Shown here piece after piece: positions 34,748 to 46,975 of a stretch of 64,000 bases of DNA. This stretch comes from Rosellinia necatrix. Taxonomy: Eukaryota > Ascomycota > Sordariomycetes > Xylariales > Xylariaceae. Within the stretch, counting starts at the first letter, position 1. Each line of letters starts with the position of its first letter. The notes beneath the pieces are model-generated. The model ran no database searches. It had not been told where the DNA came from and saw only the letters and a list, made by a program, of their open reading frames with translations. A program made the translations under genes and the position numbers. The DNA lies in assembly GCA_021209875.1 (NCBI GenBank), contig JAGYVD010000009.1, positions 558,001 to 622,000 of the forward strand. Reading direction: 5' to 3'.

Positions 34748-37369
34748 TTATACGGCGACAGTGCTAGGTTGCTCTTCGCTAGTTAGAAGATTCTGACATG
34801 ACCTAGCTGCGATTCTGCGCTGTAATGTTTCAGAGCCACCGCGTGGGTCTGTATAGATGTACCTATTGACTTCTTCTGACGTCGGCCACCTCCAATGGCC
34901 CCCGTCCGCCGTGAGACAGCTCATACGCCTGTTCAGTTCCTGTTGCACCTCATCTTTGAGCACCGGACCAGCAAATGCATGAAAGGCACAAAGAGTCCTA
35001 GCGATCATTGCCTGTCCACGGGTAGCCAGACGATTAGCCTCTTCATCTAGATGCTTGTAATTATTGAGCATCCAGAAAACCAAGTTGACCATTTCATCCT
35101 TGGCTTCTAGAAAGCCGAGGGCGCGCATATATGCATGCAAGTGAGGTGGGCCAAGCGGGAATTGAAACTGGGATATTGGTAGAGACATCGGCATATCTTC
35201 GACCATAGGTGTTGTCAGGTGAGAGAATGTCGAGGTCGCCAGCTGAAGTAAGTACTGCGCATTTGGTATTAGGGGAGTCTCGACGCGCTCAATATCATGT
35301 AGCGACATTAGCGTTGATAGCGCTGCCTTTTGAATGGCACGGCAGAGTAATATGAATAGCTCAGCGTCCATTCCTATGCTGCTGAGTGCAGATTTGAGAG
35401 TATCTGTGAAGAGCTTTAATGCCATGAGATCATTCTCTGCGGCAGACACATTTTTGATGGCTATATGAGGGCGTGCTAATGCTCGAAGTATCGAATACCA
35501 CGGTGGCCGAAAAGTTGCACCTTCGGTTGTGCCCGGCGGAAGTCTCAACGAAACAAGCTTGATGGCATACCGTATTCGGTAGAGTTCGTCGTGAGGAAGC
35601 CTATCATGCCCTTGACGATTTGGTTGTAACCTGCAAAGGAGTTGGATATAGCTACTGAAATTATGTAGTGGTATATGTTGAAGCGCTTGATAGGATGGTA
35701 TTTTAAAGGTGGTAAGTGATTGAATAAGATGAGAAGGCACGCCGCCATCCTGGAGATAGCGTAGCCCGTCCTCGATAGATTTTGCATGGATGACGAGGTT
35801 ATGGAGGCCGTGCCCTTGCGGTTTAAGGCCGCGTGCTGTCATTTCAGAATATAATTCGGAGACTGTTGGAGGAGATAGTCGAGCCAGTTCATACTGGCTG
35901 TAGTTGACATCGTGTACTGGAAATGCCTCTCTCGAGTCTCCGGGCAATAGATTTGGGGACGAGTCGAGATCCACCGGAGCTGCCTGAAGTTTGACGAACA
36001 TTTCATTATAGACTTGGGTATTGGGCGCTAGCCCAGTCTTTTGGGCAAACTTATTAAAAGCCCTCCAGGCCTCCTGAGCATTGCGAGTGGCCCTGACACT
36101 CATAGCCCAGTTAGAGTATATATTCATTTCTTTCTTTTCCCCGATCCACTGTCGAGGTGGGAGACTGCGAGTTTGTATCGTAGGAGATCCGTCGCTCATT
36201 CCACCCAAGGCATCCAGGGCCCGATCGTAATCGTCTTCTGGATAACCAGCTTCTTTCATGAGAACGCCTGCCTTCACACTGCGCGATCTGTCATCCTCGG
36301 CGGTCCGCTTGGTATCTCTTCCATCAAAGTCTTGTCTATATGGCGGCCACGATTTTGCGTATCGCAAAGCGACGGCCCTCTCCTCGGCTGACTTGGTCAA
36401 TCCAACAAGCACCTGTCGAATGGCCTGGTAGCTTTCCTTATTAATGACCAGCGGCTTCTCAAGGCTGTCTGACATGGCCAGGAGGATTTTCTGCGCTCTC
36501 CAATTGAATTCCATATTGGCAAGAGATCGGTTAGACGTAAATTTCTTTAGATAGAGAAGAGCAATGTTATACACGATGCATTGATCGTGGTAGTCGGTCC
36601 TATGGTGCTTATGGTGTACATCGTGCGGAATGGATTTGATGTAGTCAACCACAAGACGGGCTACGGCGACAATGAATGGTGGGTGGGTGCTCTGAGCATG
36701 GTAGATAAGACGGCGCATCACGATACGGAACTGTGAGACCGTGAGCATTCTCCTCGGGTCGACTATGGTGTCGTTGACCCGGACGCCAGGCGACGCGAGC
36801 GATGGTGTCATATGATGCCTGTACGCATACCGAATCAAGGCAGACAGGGACCTGGTGTCTCTGTATGCCTCGTCATTCCGGAGGAGAAGCAGCAAGAGAA
36901 AGATCGGTTTGGGTTCGTCAGTGGAAACAAGGCGCTGCACACGAACGTCCCCGTCCTCCCCGGACAATATCCATATCCAGTGGTCGAGCTGGTCCTTCGA
37001 CCAGCCCCTGCCCGCCAGATCGTGGAAGGCATCCGCCCACTCGGGTTGTTTCTGCGCGGCCACGGAGGCCTCCAAGCGCTTCTCCGAGGACAGATCTTGC
37101 CTTGCTAGCCACCGCTGCAAGGTAAGAATCGGGAGGCGCCCCGTTCGTAGATTGGCGGCGAACTGGAAAGGACTTCGGTACTTTTTCTTCTGGGCCTCGT
37201 TCTTGGCCCTCAGGCGAAGCGCGACAATACGGCTTGGGGAAAGGTGAAGGCGAGGAAACTGACGGAGCTTCGCGTTTGTTACCCGGGATAGCGTCTGGCT
37301 CCAGGCCTGCTCCGATAGCAGGACTCCAACCCCGGCCTTTGCCAGAGGCTTCCGCATGTACTGTTTCAC
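34748..37369 (-). CDS. Pentatricopeptide-repeat-like mitochondrial protein
   Basis: Intronless frame of 873 residues. The N-terminus is basic and low in acidic residues (MKQYMRKPLAKAGVGVLLSE...KLRQFPRLHLSPSR), as in a mitochondrial presequence. The rest is almost wholly alpha-helical. A PPR-style helix pair is visible around residues 430-465 (IYSNWAMSVRATRNAQEAWRAF, then APNTQVYNEMFVKLQ), followed by VSELYSEMTARGLKP. Fungal PPR proteins bind organellar RNA and act in mitochondrial mRNA stability, translation or respiratory-complex assembly. Which target this one serves cannot be told. The start codon at 37369 is about 630 bases from the start of the divergent Rmd1/RMND1-type gene, also mitochondrial. 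Repeat count needs profile analysis; by eye most repeats are degenerate. Confidence 0.75.
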   Translation of the reverse strand: MKQYMRKPLAKAGVGVLLSEQAWSQTLSRVTNAKLRQFPRLHLSPSRIVALRLRAKNEAQKKKYRSPFQFAANLRTGRLPILTLQRWLARQDLSSEKRLEASVAAQKQPEWADAFHDLAGRGWSKDQLDHWIWILSGEDGDVRVQRLVSTDEPKPIFLLLLLLRNDEAYRDTRSLSALIRYAYRHHMTPSLASPGVRVNDTIVDPRRMLTVSQFRIVMRRLIYHAQSTHPPFIVAVARLVVDYIKSIPHDVHHKHHRTDYHDQCIVYNIALLYLKKFTSNRSLANMEFNWRAQKILLAMSDSLEKPLVINKESYQAIRQVLVGLTKSAEERAVALRYAKSWPPYRQDFDGRDTKRTAEDDRSRSVKAGVLMKEAGYPEDDYDRALDALGGMSDGSPTIQTRSLPPRQWIGEKKEMNIYSNWAMSVRATRNAQEAWRAFNKFAQKTGLAPNTQVYNEMFVKLQAAPVDLDSSPNLLPGDSREAFPVHDVNYSQYELARLSPPTVSELYSEMTARGLKPQGHGLHNLVIHAKSIEDGLRYLQDGGVPSHLIQSLTTFKIPSYQALQHIPLHNFSSYIQLLCRLQPNRQGHDRLPHDELYRIRYAIKLVSLRLPPGTTEGATFRPPWYSILRALARPHIAIKNVSAAENDLMALKLFTDTLKSALSSIGMDAELFILLCRAIQKAALSTLMSLHDIERVETPLIPNAQYLLQLATSTFSHLTTPMVEDMPMSLPISQFQFPLGPPHLHAYMRALGFLEAKDEMVNLVFWMLNNYKHLDEEANRLATRGQAMIARTLCAFHAFAGPVLKDEVQQELNRRMSCLTADGGHWRWPTSEEVNRYIYTDPRGGSETLQRRIAARSCQNLLTSEEQPSTVAV

Positions 37370-37995
37370 TCTCGGGCAGCCCTAGCTGGTGACAAGTCGG
37401 CGAGGGGTGGCTTGACTTCTGGCTTGTGGTGGGTGGTACCTCCTCACTGTGCAGGCCGGCGCTCTTCTATGTATGCTAAGGTTGATAACCATGTACCTTC
37501 AAAGACGATGGATTTGGCAAGGGCTAGTTATGTATAAGAGTGTCTGTCTGTTGAGGAAGAGGAAAGCCGTGCCGTGCCTAACACAGCGGATGATACATAC
37601 CTACCTACCTTAGGTGCCTACCTGGTAAGGAGAATCGATTAGCTAGTCGGTAGTGGTGGCACCGACCTACCTACGCAGTGTCTTATCGATAACGACCCAT
37701 AGCGGCACCACCCGGGTATCTACACCTACTTAGGTATAGGTAGTATCCTCGTCGCGGACCTGCTTTATCGCACCTTACATCCATCATCCCGCCATCCTTG
37801 GGTTGAGAGCAAGCTGGGAGACACCGAGGTTGAAACGTAGGAAAGGGAAAAGGGAAAGAAAAAGGGAAACGAAAAAGAAAAACCAGATCATACTTGTGGG
37901 CGGGCATTGCTCCCCCTTTCCATGGTTCGTCCCCCTCGAAAGGCCTTCCAACCTCTGACCAACCCCCCCGACCCAATGGCCACAAGATTGAAGCT
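37370..37995. promoter_or_regulatory. Shared divergent promoter of two mitochondrial-protein genes
   Basis: Head-to-head spacing of about 630 bases. It contains a cluster of TACCTACCTACCTTAGGTGCC-type motif copies (about 37598-37625 and 37720-37745) and a purine-rich run of AAAGGGAAA units (about 37840-37882). An in-frame upstream ATG at 37894 would extend the plus-strand protein by 34 residues. Confidence 0.4.
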
Positions 37996-39240
37996 ATGCG
38001 ATCTCCCCTGTGCAAGACCATGAGATTTGCTGCCCGGGGCTTCCACTCTAGAGCCCTTGCCCCGAGGCCGCTACGATGCTTCCACCAGACTACACCCGTG
38101 TCTCTGCCCCGTAAACGCGATTTCTTCACCTCGAACCAACGTCTGGCCGCTGGCGAGGGGGCTGACGGCCTTGAAAAATACAAAGCGACGTCGAGGGAGC
38201 CAGAAACACCCCGGCCGGCCCAGACGCCCTCTGCCCCCCCGAAGCGAAAACCTGTGCGGGCCTCCGCCGCCAAGAGCCTTCGCCTCGGCTCCGTCACGCA
38301 GCCCCCCAAGCGAGCCGCCGCCACGAGGAACCCCGTCGTCCCCGGGAGCTCAGGTCGCGATGAGTCCGACTCGAGTCGGACCATCCGTGCGATATGCGTC
38401 GCCCAGTCGTTCGACATGGCGCAGGTCGAGGAGATCCTTCGTTTCCACGGCTTCGAGTTGGACCCCGACGGCACCGAGTTTGACTCCCAGGCCATGTTGC
38501 ACGCGAGGGGCGTCAATAATGGCGATATTTTTGTCTTTCCTTCGGGGACCGTCGTGACCTGGTCCGTACCCGAAGAAACACTCGTAAAGCTGGCATCGAA
38601 GCACTTGATTCGGGCTGCGAGCTTCCCGCACTTGGATCGTGCCGAGATGGAGGTGCTGGATTTCGCCCCTGACGGCACCCGAGATACAAGTTACATGAAG
38701 GGGGAAGTCGTCATGCTAGGCACGAGAGCCCAGGAACTAGAGAACAACAGAGCTGACACAACCCTGGCCAAGGTCGCGTTCTCAAGTGGGCTCGCGAGGA
38801 GTCCCAAACTGGCAGTATTGGAGACGGATCTAGAATACCTCCTCCAGGAGTCGAAAGCAACGCTAAATGTGCTCGCAGCCGGGTCGCAGAACAAGCTGAA
38901 GCGGGCGTCCGTTCTCAAAATGACCGGTCAACTACTGAGTCTGCGGTCGCAGCTTAACCACTACTCTGACATCACAGAAGAGCTCCCAGATATGTTCTGG
39001 GAGTCGGAATCCGTGCTAGAGGAGTACTACAACCAGATCGGTGCCGCGCTCTCTGTTCGCCGGCGTATTGAGATTCTTAACAAGCGGATCGATTACGCCC
39101 ACGAGAATGTGACTGTTCTTCGAGAGATGACGAGCGAGAAGTACGGCCACAGATTGGAGTGGATCATCATCGCTTTAATCACGGTCGAAGTGCTGTTCGA
39201 GCTTAGGAGAGTATATCACGAAGACATGAACAAAGCCTAG
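37996..39240 (+). CDS. Rmd1/RMND1 (DUF155) family mitochondrial inner-membrane protein
   Basis: Intronless. From the ATG at 37996 the product is 414 residues. An ATG at 37894 would give 448, and another at 38020 would give 406. The stretch from 37996 (MRSPLCKTMRFAARGFHSRALAPRPLRCFHQT) is a good presequence, which is why I prefer this start. The domain begins near IRAICVAQSFDMAQVEEIL and includes GDIFVFPSGTVVTWSVPEE. The helical second half includes DMFWESE and YYNQIGAALSVRRRIEILNKRIDY. The family ends in a single membrane helix preceded by TSEKYGHRLEWI, here WIIIALITVEVLFEL. Yeast Mrx10 and human RMND1 of this family support mitochondrial translation at the inner membrane. The gene is divergent from the PPR-type gene and convergent with the propeller gene (stops 414 bases apart). 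Confidence 0.93.
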   Translation: MRSPLCKTMRFAARGFHSRALAPRPLRCFHQTTPVSLPRKRDFFTSNQRLAAGEGADGLEKYKATSREPETPRPAQTPSAPPKRKPVRASAAKSLRLGSVTQPPKRAAATRNPVVPGSSGRDESDSSRTIRAICVAQSFDMAQVEEILRFHGFELDPDGTEFDSQAMLHARGVNNGDIFVFPSGTVVTWSVPEETLVKLASKHLIRAASFPHLDRAEMEVLDFAPDGTRDTSYMKGEVVMLGTRAQELENNRADTTLAKVAFSSGLARSPKLAVLETDLEYLLQESKATLNVLAAGSQNKLKRASVLKMTGQLLSLRSQLNHYSDITEELPDMFWESESVLEEYYNQIGAALSVRRRIEILNKRIDYAHENVTVLREMTSEKYGHRLEWIIIALITVEVLFELRRVYHEDMNKA

Positions 39241-39653
39241 ACAGGGCATGTGTACTATATGTTATCTATATGACCCCGATGATACCCAACTCTAGCATTT
39301 TCACTATGATTTTTCTTTGCGGCCTTTCCGAGTCCCTATTGATTGTTCATTATCGTAGTAGTCCGACTGACACTTTGCCGTCCATCAGACTTATAGAATA
39401 CACACTATAACTCCCTCCTGGCGTAACGACACACCTACGAAGTTAGTAGCTGACGACTAGATATGTCGCGGATACTTGTAGTCTATAATTCTTTTTCTTT
39501 TTCTTTTTTTTTCGTGTATGAAAGTACTGTTGCAACCTATAATTCATTCCTTCACAGGCGGGGCGAAGCCCTCTTGGCTGCAGGTAATATTCTTGGTTTC
39601 TCTTGCGCTTCCGTATAGTCCACGTATACACCACACACAAGCACGCGCGCGTT
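39241..39653. other. Intergenic between convergent genes
   Basis: Both flanking genes end here. A pyrimidine-rich run TTCTTTTTCTTTTTCTTTTT lies at about 39489-39512. No gene seen. Confidence 0.5.
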
Positions 39654-40838
39654 CTACTCCGATACATGTATCAATCTCCCCAATGGCTTGCTGCGATGCT
39701 CATACACGACCATCACCTCGTCCTCCGCCGTACAAAGCACCCCGGGCCAATGGGAGGGGGGCTCGTGGATGAGGACCGGGTGTTCGGACCAGCGTATCCC
39801 CCCGTCGACCAACCCGTCGGAGAAGACGGCCTTGACGGCGGCCCTGCGCGGCCAGCTCTTCTCCGCGACGTCCTCGTCGGTCATGAACACGACGGCCAGC
39901 CGGCCGCCCCGGCACGCGGCGATCTGGGGCGACCCGGCGTTCCGGCCCTCGCCGCGCGGCACGTAGACGACGCCGCGGGCGCCCCACGTCCGCCCGTCGT
40001 CGTACGACACGACGTACTCGAGGCTGAAGTGCGGGCGGCGCCGCGTCGTCTCGAACACCATGACGAGCGCGTCCCGGCCGTCGGCGGCGTCCCGCGTGCC
40101 CGCGATCCCCTGCATGCCGTCGCGCAGCGTCTCGGCGCGCCCGTGGCAGCGCAGGCAGCGCGGCGGCGCGCTCCACGTCGCCCCGCCGTCCGCCGAGTCC
40201 ACCGCGAACGTCTCCTGGTTGTTCTTGGCGAGCTCGCCCGAGTACGTGAGCTGCACCACGCTACCCCCGCCGTCGGGAGTGGTGGAGGTAGTGGTGAGGC
40301 GCATGAACGGCTCCCAGAGACCCATGCCACCGCTGTGCGCCGCGGACTGCTGCGCCGCCTGCGAGGCGAAGCGCCACGTGCGCCCGCCGTCCTCGCTGCG
40401 GCACACCGTGATGCGGAAGTGCGTCGCCTTGCCGTCCGGGCCGCGCGCGTGGTTCCGGAACGCCGCCAGCACCACCGGCGGCGTCCCGGCGCCGGCGCCG
40501 GCGCCCCCACCTTCCGTCGCGGAGGGGGGTATCTCTAGCAGGAACCCGTTGTCGACGTCCCCCCGGCCCCGCGTGATCTCGCCGTAGGGCGCGAAGGTCC
40601 GCCCGTTGTCCGTGCTCCGCGACACCTTGAGGACGTGCATCCCCTCCAGCACCCGCGTCACCACGCACAGGAACGTCCCGTCCGACAGCCGGCAGAGGCG
40701 CGGGTACGTTCCGCCCTCGTGCAGTGGGATTACCTCGGCGCGAGGCGTCCAGACGGCGGGCGGCCGCGGGGGGGTCATGGCGGCCGGTGCGGGATGTTGC
40801 TGCTGTGCCGTGGACTGTTGTTTCTGTTGTTGTTGTTG

Positions 40839-40890
<52 letters not shown>

Positions 40891-41126
40891 TCTGGAAATT
40901 CCTGTTGCGGCGGCTGTTGCGGTAGGAATTGGGGTTGCGGTTGGGGTTCCGGTTGTGGCTGTGAAGAGGAGGACGATGAGGAGGGAGATTCAGAGTGCTT
41001 CCTGAGATTGAGAGGGCCCAGGATCTTGTGTCCTAGTATACCAACTATGACGAGAAATAGGACCAGCTTTGTTCCGGTAAGAAGAAGTCTCTTGACCCGA
41101 GACGGACGCGAGACATAGCGGCCCAT
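39654..41126 (-). CDS. Membrane-anchored Asp-box (BNR) beta-propeller glycosidase-like protein with polyQ linker
   Basis: From ATG 41126 the product is 490 residues. An in-frame ATG at 41204 would add 26. A basic N-terminus (SRPSRVKR) precedes one helix (about 14-35), predicting a type II anchor with the enzyme domain outside the cytosol. A Ser, Pro-Gln and then 22-residue polyglutamine linker follows, coded by (CAG)13 and CAA codons. The globular domain has four Asp boxes: [26 protein letters not shown] and SYDDGRTW. It also has [38 protein letters not shown] and VFMTDED. This order resembles GH93 exo-arabinanases and GH33 sialidases. I cannot assign substrate. The domain is very GC-rich (long antisense frames are artefacts). 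Convergent with the RMND1-type gene. Confidence 0.84.
40824..40889 (-). repeat. Coding CAG/CAA repeat (polyQ)
   Basis: On the coding strand: one CAA, thirteen uninterrupted CAG, seven CAA and one CAG, giving 22 glutamines. An uninterrupted (CAG)13 run is a likely length-variable tract. Confidence 0.93.
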
Positions 41127-43236
41127 TGCATCGTTGCTGGCTGAGCCGGTCTGCCGCTGATCTGGGAAGAATCCACGTAGCCCATGACGAAACGTGTACT
41201 TCACGGTCCACCTCCACCGGCATTGCCTCGTCCACTAAGTGGACTGACCCTAGCGTTGTTGGCTGGTCCCGTCCCTGCATTTGCGTGATCTGCCGGGTCT
41301 TCGTCCGGGGGGACACTTCGGGGCGACGGGCTATTTTCAGGTGCCAACATCCCTGTCCGTCCAAACTCACGATCGCTCGTCCAGGGATTTCCTCTTTCGG
41401 CCGTATGGGCCAATGACGTTTTGCTTCCCCCGAGACACCGGACTGGACTTGGTTGTCGGATCCATTTCCGCGGGTGCTTGCAGCTGAAGAGATCATGCGC
41501 TAGCAGCAATATTCCTTGGCCTACCACCCAACCATCTTCCATTATCGTCACTTTTTAACATCTTAGTACCACAGCCCTTCTCAATCAATACCTACCTAAG
41601 TACTTCCCTACACGGCAGATACCCCCAAGCACTGCAGCTCCCGCATGTATGTAAGCCCTAAAGGATGGCGCAATCCAAGGGTCGAAGAGAGACCAGGCTC
41701 GTAGTCCCAAAGGATGACTTCATGATCTGAGTTGTTAGGCACAATTATAGCTTGCTGTGCTATCTTGTTCTCTATTGTTGGAGAAATAAACATAAACCTA
41801 GAACGAAGACTAGACCACCAGTGGATGGTAGTTGGGTCACAGGCAGGGGGTTGGGAGTCCCACCGACACGCCTCATTTGAGCTCTTATACACACAGATGG
41901 ATCAACCACCCGATCACCCAATACGCATGACAAGGTAGTTACCGTCCCCTCTATATGCAGCAATTTAGACACCTATAATAATACCCAAGTTCTACGCTGG
42001 CTTTCACTGCACCAAGGTGCCCTGCTATTGAGAATCGGTGCATTGGGTAGCTGGTTGTAATGTCTTGAGGATTAGTTAGTAGTAATCTAGCCCTCTACTC
42101 ACTAGGCAGGTAAGCAACGACAGTTAAAATACCACCACGTAATTACTGAACTCGGGGATAGGACGATGGTGATACGTCAGTGCATATTAGCCCGCTTAAC
42201 CTGGGAACTGTAGTAGTTACTACGAGTCCAATTCATGGGTGGGCAGTGTGGCTATACCCTGGTAACCTACTTGATAGATGCCTTATTATCTGGTAGTTGC
42301 GTTATTTTCAACATAAGAGGGCCTTTTCGCCTCACCTGCAAGGCAGCTACCCTAGAGAGAGCCAAGGGCTTAGGAGTGGTGACCAACAGGACCCTTCGTT
42401 TGGGTCGGATACACGTACTCGCTGGCGCTACGCTTGGGCGAACAACAATTGTTCTGATCAAGGTAGATGGAATTGTGTGAATAAGATGGTAAGAATAACT
42501 ACAAATTGTTTGTTCGATTATCAGTTTCTTTTCCTTAACATCGTATGGCGGCTGGACTCGATCCCTACCTGTCGTACTACTTATGTTTGCACAAGCATCG
42601 GAGCCTATCTTGGTACCTAACCTGGTGGGTAGTAGGTGCACTACTTACAGTAGTTATGTAGATACCCGGGTACCTGCGGTTGCTCGGCCGTCTCTAACTG
42701 CGTCATCAGATTCCGCTTTAGGTAAAGGACTGACCAGTCATAAGCCAAGGCTGACGGCGCACGTGCCATCTAGTTCGCTGTTTTCCGCTGGCATGAGCTT
42801 CCTGTGACTCCTCCTCCAGGTCTGTCCAGGCTTGAAACATCCACTCCGTAGCCCACATATCCAACCCCTGTATTTTCCCACTTTGGTTTAGTGTATTGGA
42901 GAGCTGTTGCATGTCACTGCGTTGGTGCCTACCAAGCTCACACTGTCCCCTGCCTGATACTGACTGGCGATTGGTGAGCGTGAAGCTCCGCCCCTAGTAC
43001 CTCCCCCGTCGGCGTCAGCGTCCCCAGCCCATTGTATCCAGCGACCTTATCTCCCGACCAGCTGCATCATTCAACACCTCTCTCTCTCCCTCCCTCCTCT
43101 ACATCATCACTCCCATCAGCAATTATCTCTGTTATCGTCTCCGGGGCGATTACTCTGCACGCCATCCATCTCGACTTGTTTTTCATTGCATCTCACTCCG
43201 TCCTTGTTCCCGTTGTCATTACCGGAGTTGCCCATC
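41127..43236. other. Intergenic, promoters of propeller and Pep4 genes
   Basis: Two kilobases between divergent genes. Frames such as 40990-41496 (-), 42235-42480 (+) and 42267-42641 (-) have no domain. A TACCTACCTAAGTACTT motif copy lies at about 41589-41605. The last 200 bases before 43237 are strongly C/T-rich (CTCTCTCTCCCTCCCTCCTC near 43078), typical of a highly expressed fungal gene's leader. Confidence 0.5.
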
Positions 43237-44545
<1,309 letters not shown>

Positions 44546-45490
44546 ACGCATGCTTCGTTTAAATTGTGTTCAGGATTGTAATTGCAGTGGAGAGGGCGGG
44601 CTAGGCTGAATGAAACGTATTGGAGGCGCTGGCTAGTAAACATTAAATTACTCAGAAGTGAAAAGTCATGGGGTGCAAGGGATGAATAATCCTCGTAGTC
44701 CGAGGCTTTCCTCCTTTTTCTTTTGGCCAGTTTATTATGATCGTATAAGCACGGAGACACCGGGTATCACACTTGTACACTATGGTTTATCCAACTGAAT
44801 TATCTACAGTGAGCGCGCGCTATAGTATGTCTATGACATTTCGTTGGTTCCTTGTGGACTTCGTATTCGTCGTGTCGTGTACTAGTTGAATGTGATTGAG
44901 TTTAGAGGTTTGCTAAGGCGCTTGAAGTGGGGGTTGTCCGCTTGACGGGGTTTACTTATTCGGGGTGTTTTGCAAGACGTCGAACGAGATGATTGGTGAA
45001 GGCTACGTAGTAAGCCTACCGGGTGTTTATGGAGCACCGGTACGACACATGGCTTTCATAGAATTCGCCTTCAACAGCTGGAAGGCTACAGGACAGGAGG
45101 CCAGAAGATCCAACTGGGGCTCAAAGCAAGACGTCACCGTGACAGATGTGTCAGAGATTTCCGGCTCTCCGTCGCTGTGTCTAGCGGATTTACCATGGGC
45201 ATGCTAGCCACCAATGCTAATCTCGTGCATAGCGGGCTTGATCTTCCAACATTCACCTGGCTGGACAGGTCATGTATAAGTAAGCATAGCTATAATCGAA
45301 TCACGATGGGGCATCTCGTTCCCGAAATGTACTAGAATTTTCGATCACAAAATCAGATTGTCGACACTGACCTATCTAGGTAGGTTGCTTTTGGGTATGA
45401 TAGTACCTTTTAACCACCTCAAGATTGATTGAATAGGGTTGGTCCTACCATATACCGTTTTGACGACGACCACACAGCCAACAATGGGAG

Positions 45491-45538
45491 CCTACCTAGG
45501 AACCTACGTTAGGTAACCTAGGTACCTAGGTAGGTAGT
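45491..45538. repeat. Densest TACCTAGGTA motif cluster
   Basis: CCTACCTAGGAACCTACG, then GGTAACCTAGGTACCTAGG and TAGGTAGTTA. Self-complementary units overlap, so the segment can fold on itself. Further copies are scattered through intergenic DNA of the window. Confidence 0.8.
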
Positions 45539-46640
45539 TACCAATATTAAAGTAGCGAGTTCGAGGGCTATGTGGCCGTCCTCGAGATAGGGAGCAAACA
45601 ATAAGTACCTAAGGTACCTACTCAGTATAACGTAAGGGATGCATTAGAGGGATTTGTGGTCAGGTTTTTATGCTCGGAATGAGCTCTAGGTTTTATCATG
45701 AAGTTAAATGGTGGATTTATCCTGGTGTGCTACAGTGCTCCTTTCCCATATGTAAGAGGTTTGGGAGAAGGGAGATGAGACGGCCGGAAGTCCCCAAATA
45801 GGTCGACGAGCACAATAACGCTCGACAATTTAAGAATCATCTTGTGTTCGGGTTCGGGTACTATTTTGATAGACATGTGTCGATGATGGCCGGTTTGATT
45901 AAAGCATGAATAAGGCCCCAGAAGAAGACGAAGAAAAAGAAAGGATAATAGGTAGTAGACAATAGTGAGCCTCCCTGCAAGGTACCTGGTCATTGGGTCG
46001 CAAACAGGTAGGTAAGTTAGGTACTTAGTTTGCCGTGCTGGCGGGGTGCTGGCGTTGGAATGTATGCAAACCACGTGACCCGCCCAGAGCGGGAGTGGCC
46101 CCATAATTGTTAGTGCTCAATTTTCGCAAGTCTTCCCTCCATCAAGACCCAGGAGGAAATGGCCCCAAGCCAGATTTGTCTACTTGCCGAGTCCGTGACA
46201 GCCTGCCTTGCTCTTCTGTCTGCGTCTCCCTTCCCTCAGCATCCCGCGTATTCGCAACCAACGAGAGAATAGGTGGTTTGCAAACAGCCGCCCTGAGATC
46301 TGCCATTGATCCCGCCTGATCCTAGCTGGCCCTTCTTTTTTTTTTATTTTTCTTTTTTTATTTTTTTTTTCCCCCTTCGTATAGCAACGGCGTGGTGGAT
46401 TGCCAGACGAGACCCCTTCCTGCCGACTAGTGTTGGAGCTGATGTTATTGGAGTCCGGTGGTCGTTGGAGGTTGCCAGGCCCAGTACTGCCCTGAACTCG
46501 CCGTTCCGCGAAATACCAAGACGCCCTTTTTTTTCGACTCCTCGTCGCGACCGGGTTCTGCAATCGGAGAGCGTGCATCGTCGCGTACAAGCCACTAACC
46601 AACGAACTAACCAACCTGCCAACCGACCAACCGACCGTCT

Positions 46641-46800
46641 CATTGCCACCATCCACCATCCACCATCCACCGTCGACCGCGCTCGCGCCCGCGCCCGCGC
46701 CTGCGCCAGCACCAGCACCAGCACCAGCACCGGTGCCCGCCAGCTCCAGCATCAGCACCAAACGCTGACGCTGACGCTGACGCCAACGCCGACGCCGCCA
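46641..46800. repeat. Compound simple repeats in 5' leader
   Basis: (CCACCAT)n at about 46646-46672, GCGCCC/CAGCAC units at about 46683-46732 and (GCTGAC)n/(GCCGAC) units at about 46764-46798, all 180-330 bases before the start codon at 46976. Confidence 0.85.
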
Positions 46801-46975
46801 TCATCGTCCCCATCGTAGGTACTCGGTCCACTGCCCAAGTTGCTCGGTCGGCGGCGCGACATTGAACACCGCTGCCGCCGCCGCCGCCATCGTTCCGTGC
46901 ATGGATAGATAGGTCCTGCGGCCACGGGTAACAAGCTGTCATCCTGCCCTCGCTCCCTCTTTTAAACCCGTAGCC

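Larger units (their letters stand above)
44546..46975. other. Intergenic with dispersed motifs and long leader
   Basis: No supportable gene. TACCTAGGTA-type motif copies cluster at 45376-45394, 45491-45538, 45605-45621 and 46008-46031. The final 650 bases are C-rich with simple repeats and probably form promoter and 5' UTR of the gene at 46976. Confidence 0.5.

Noticed and set aside
39603..40538. Plus-strand 311-residue frame opposite the propeller gene
   Set aside because: Low-complexity shadow of GC-rich coding DNA; the minus strand carries four Asp boxes.
40606..41118. Plus-strand polycysteine or polyleucine frames
   Set aside because: They translate the opposite strand of the CAG/CAA polyglutamine tract.
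46180..46942. Several 100-190-residue frames upstream of the nuclear-type gene
   Set aside because: They run through simple GCGCCC/CAGCAC/GCTGAC repeats and poly(T) in the leader of the 46976 gene.
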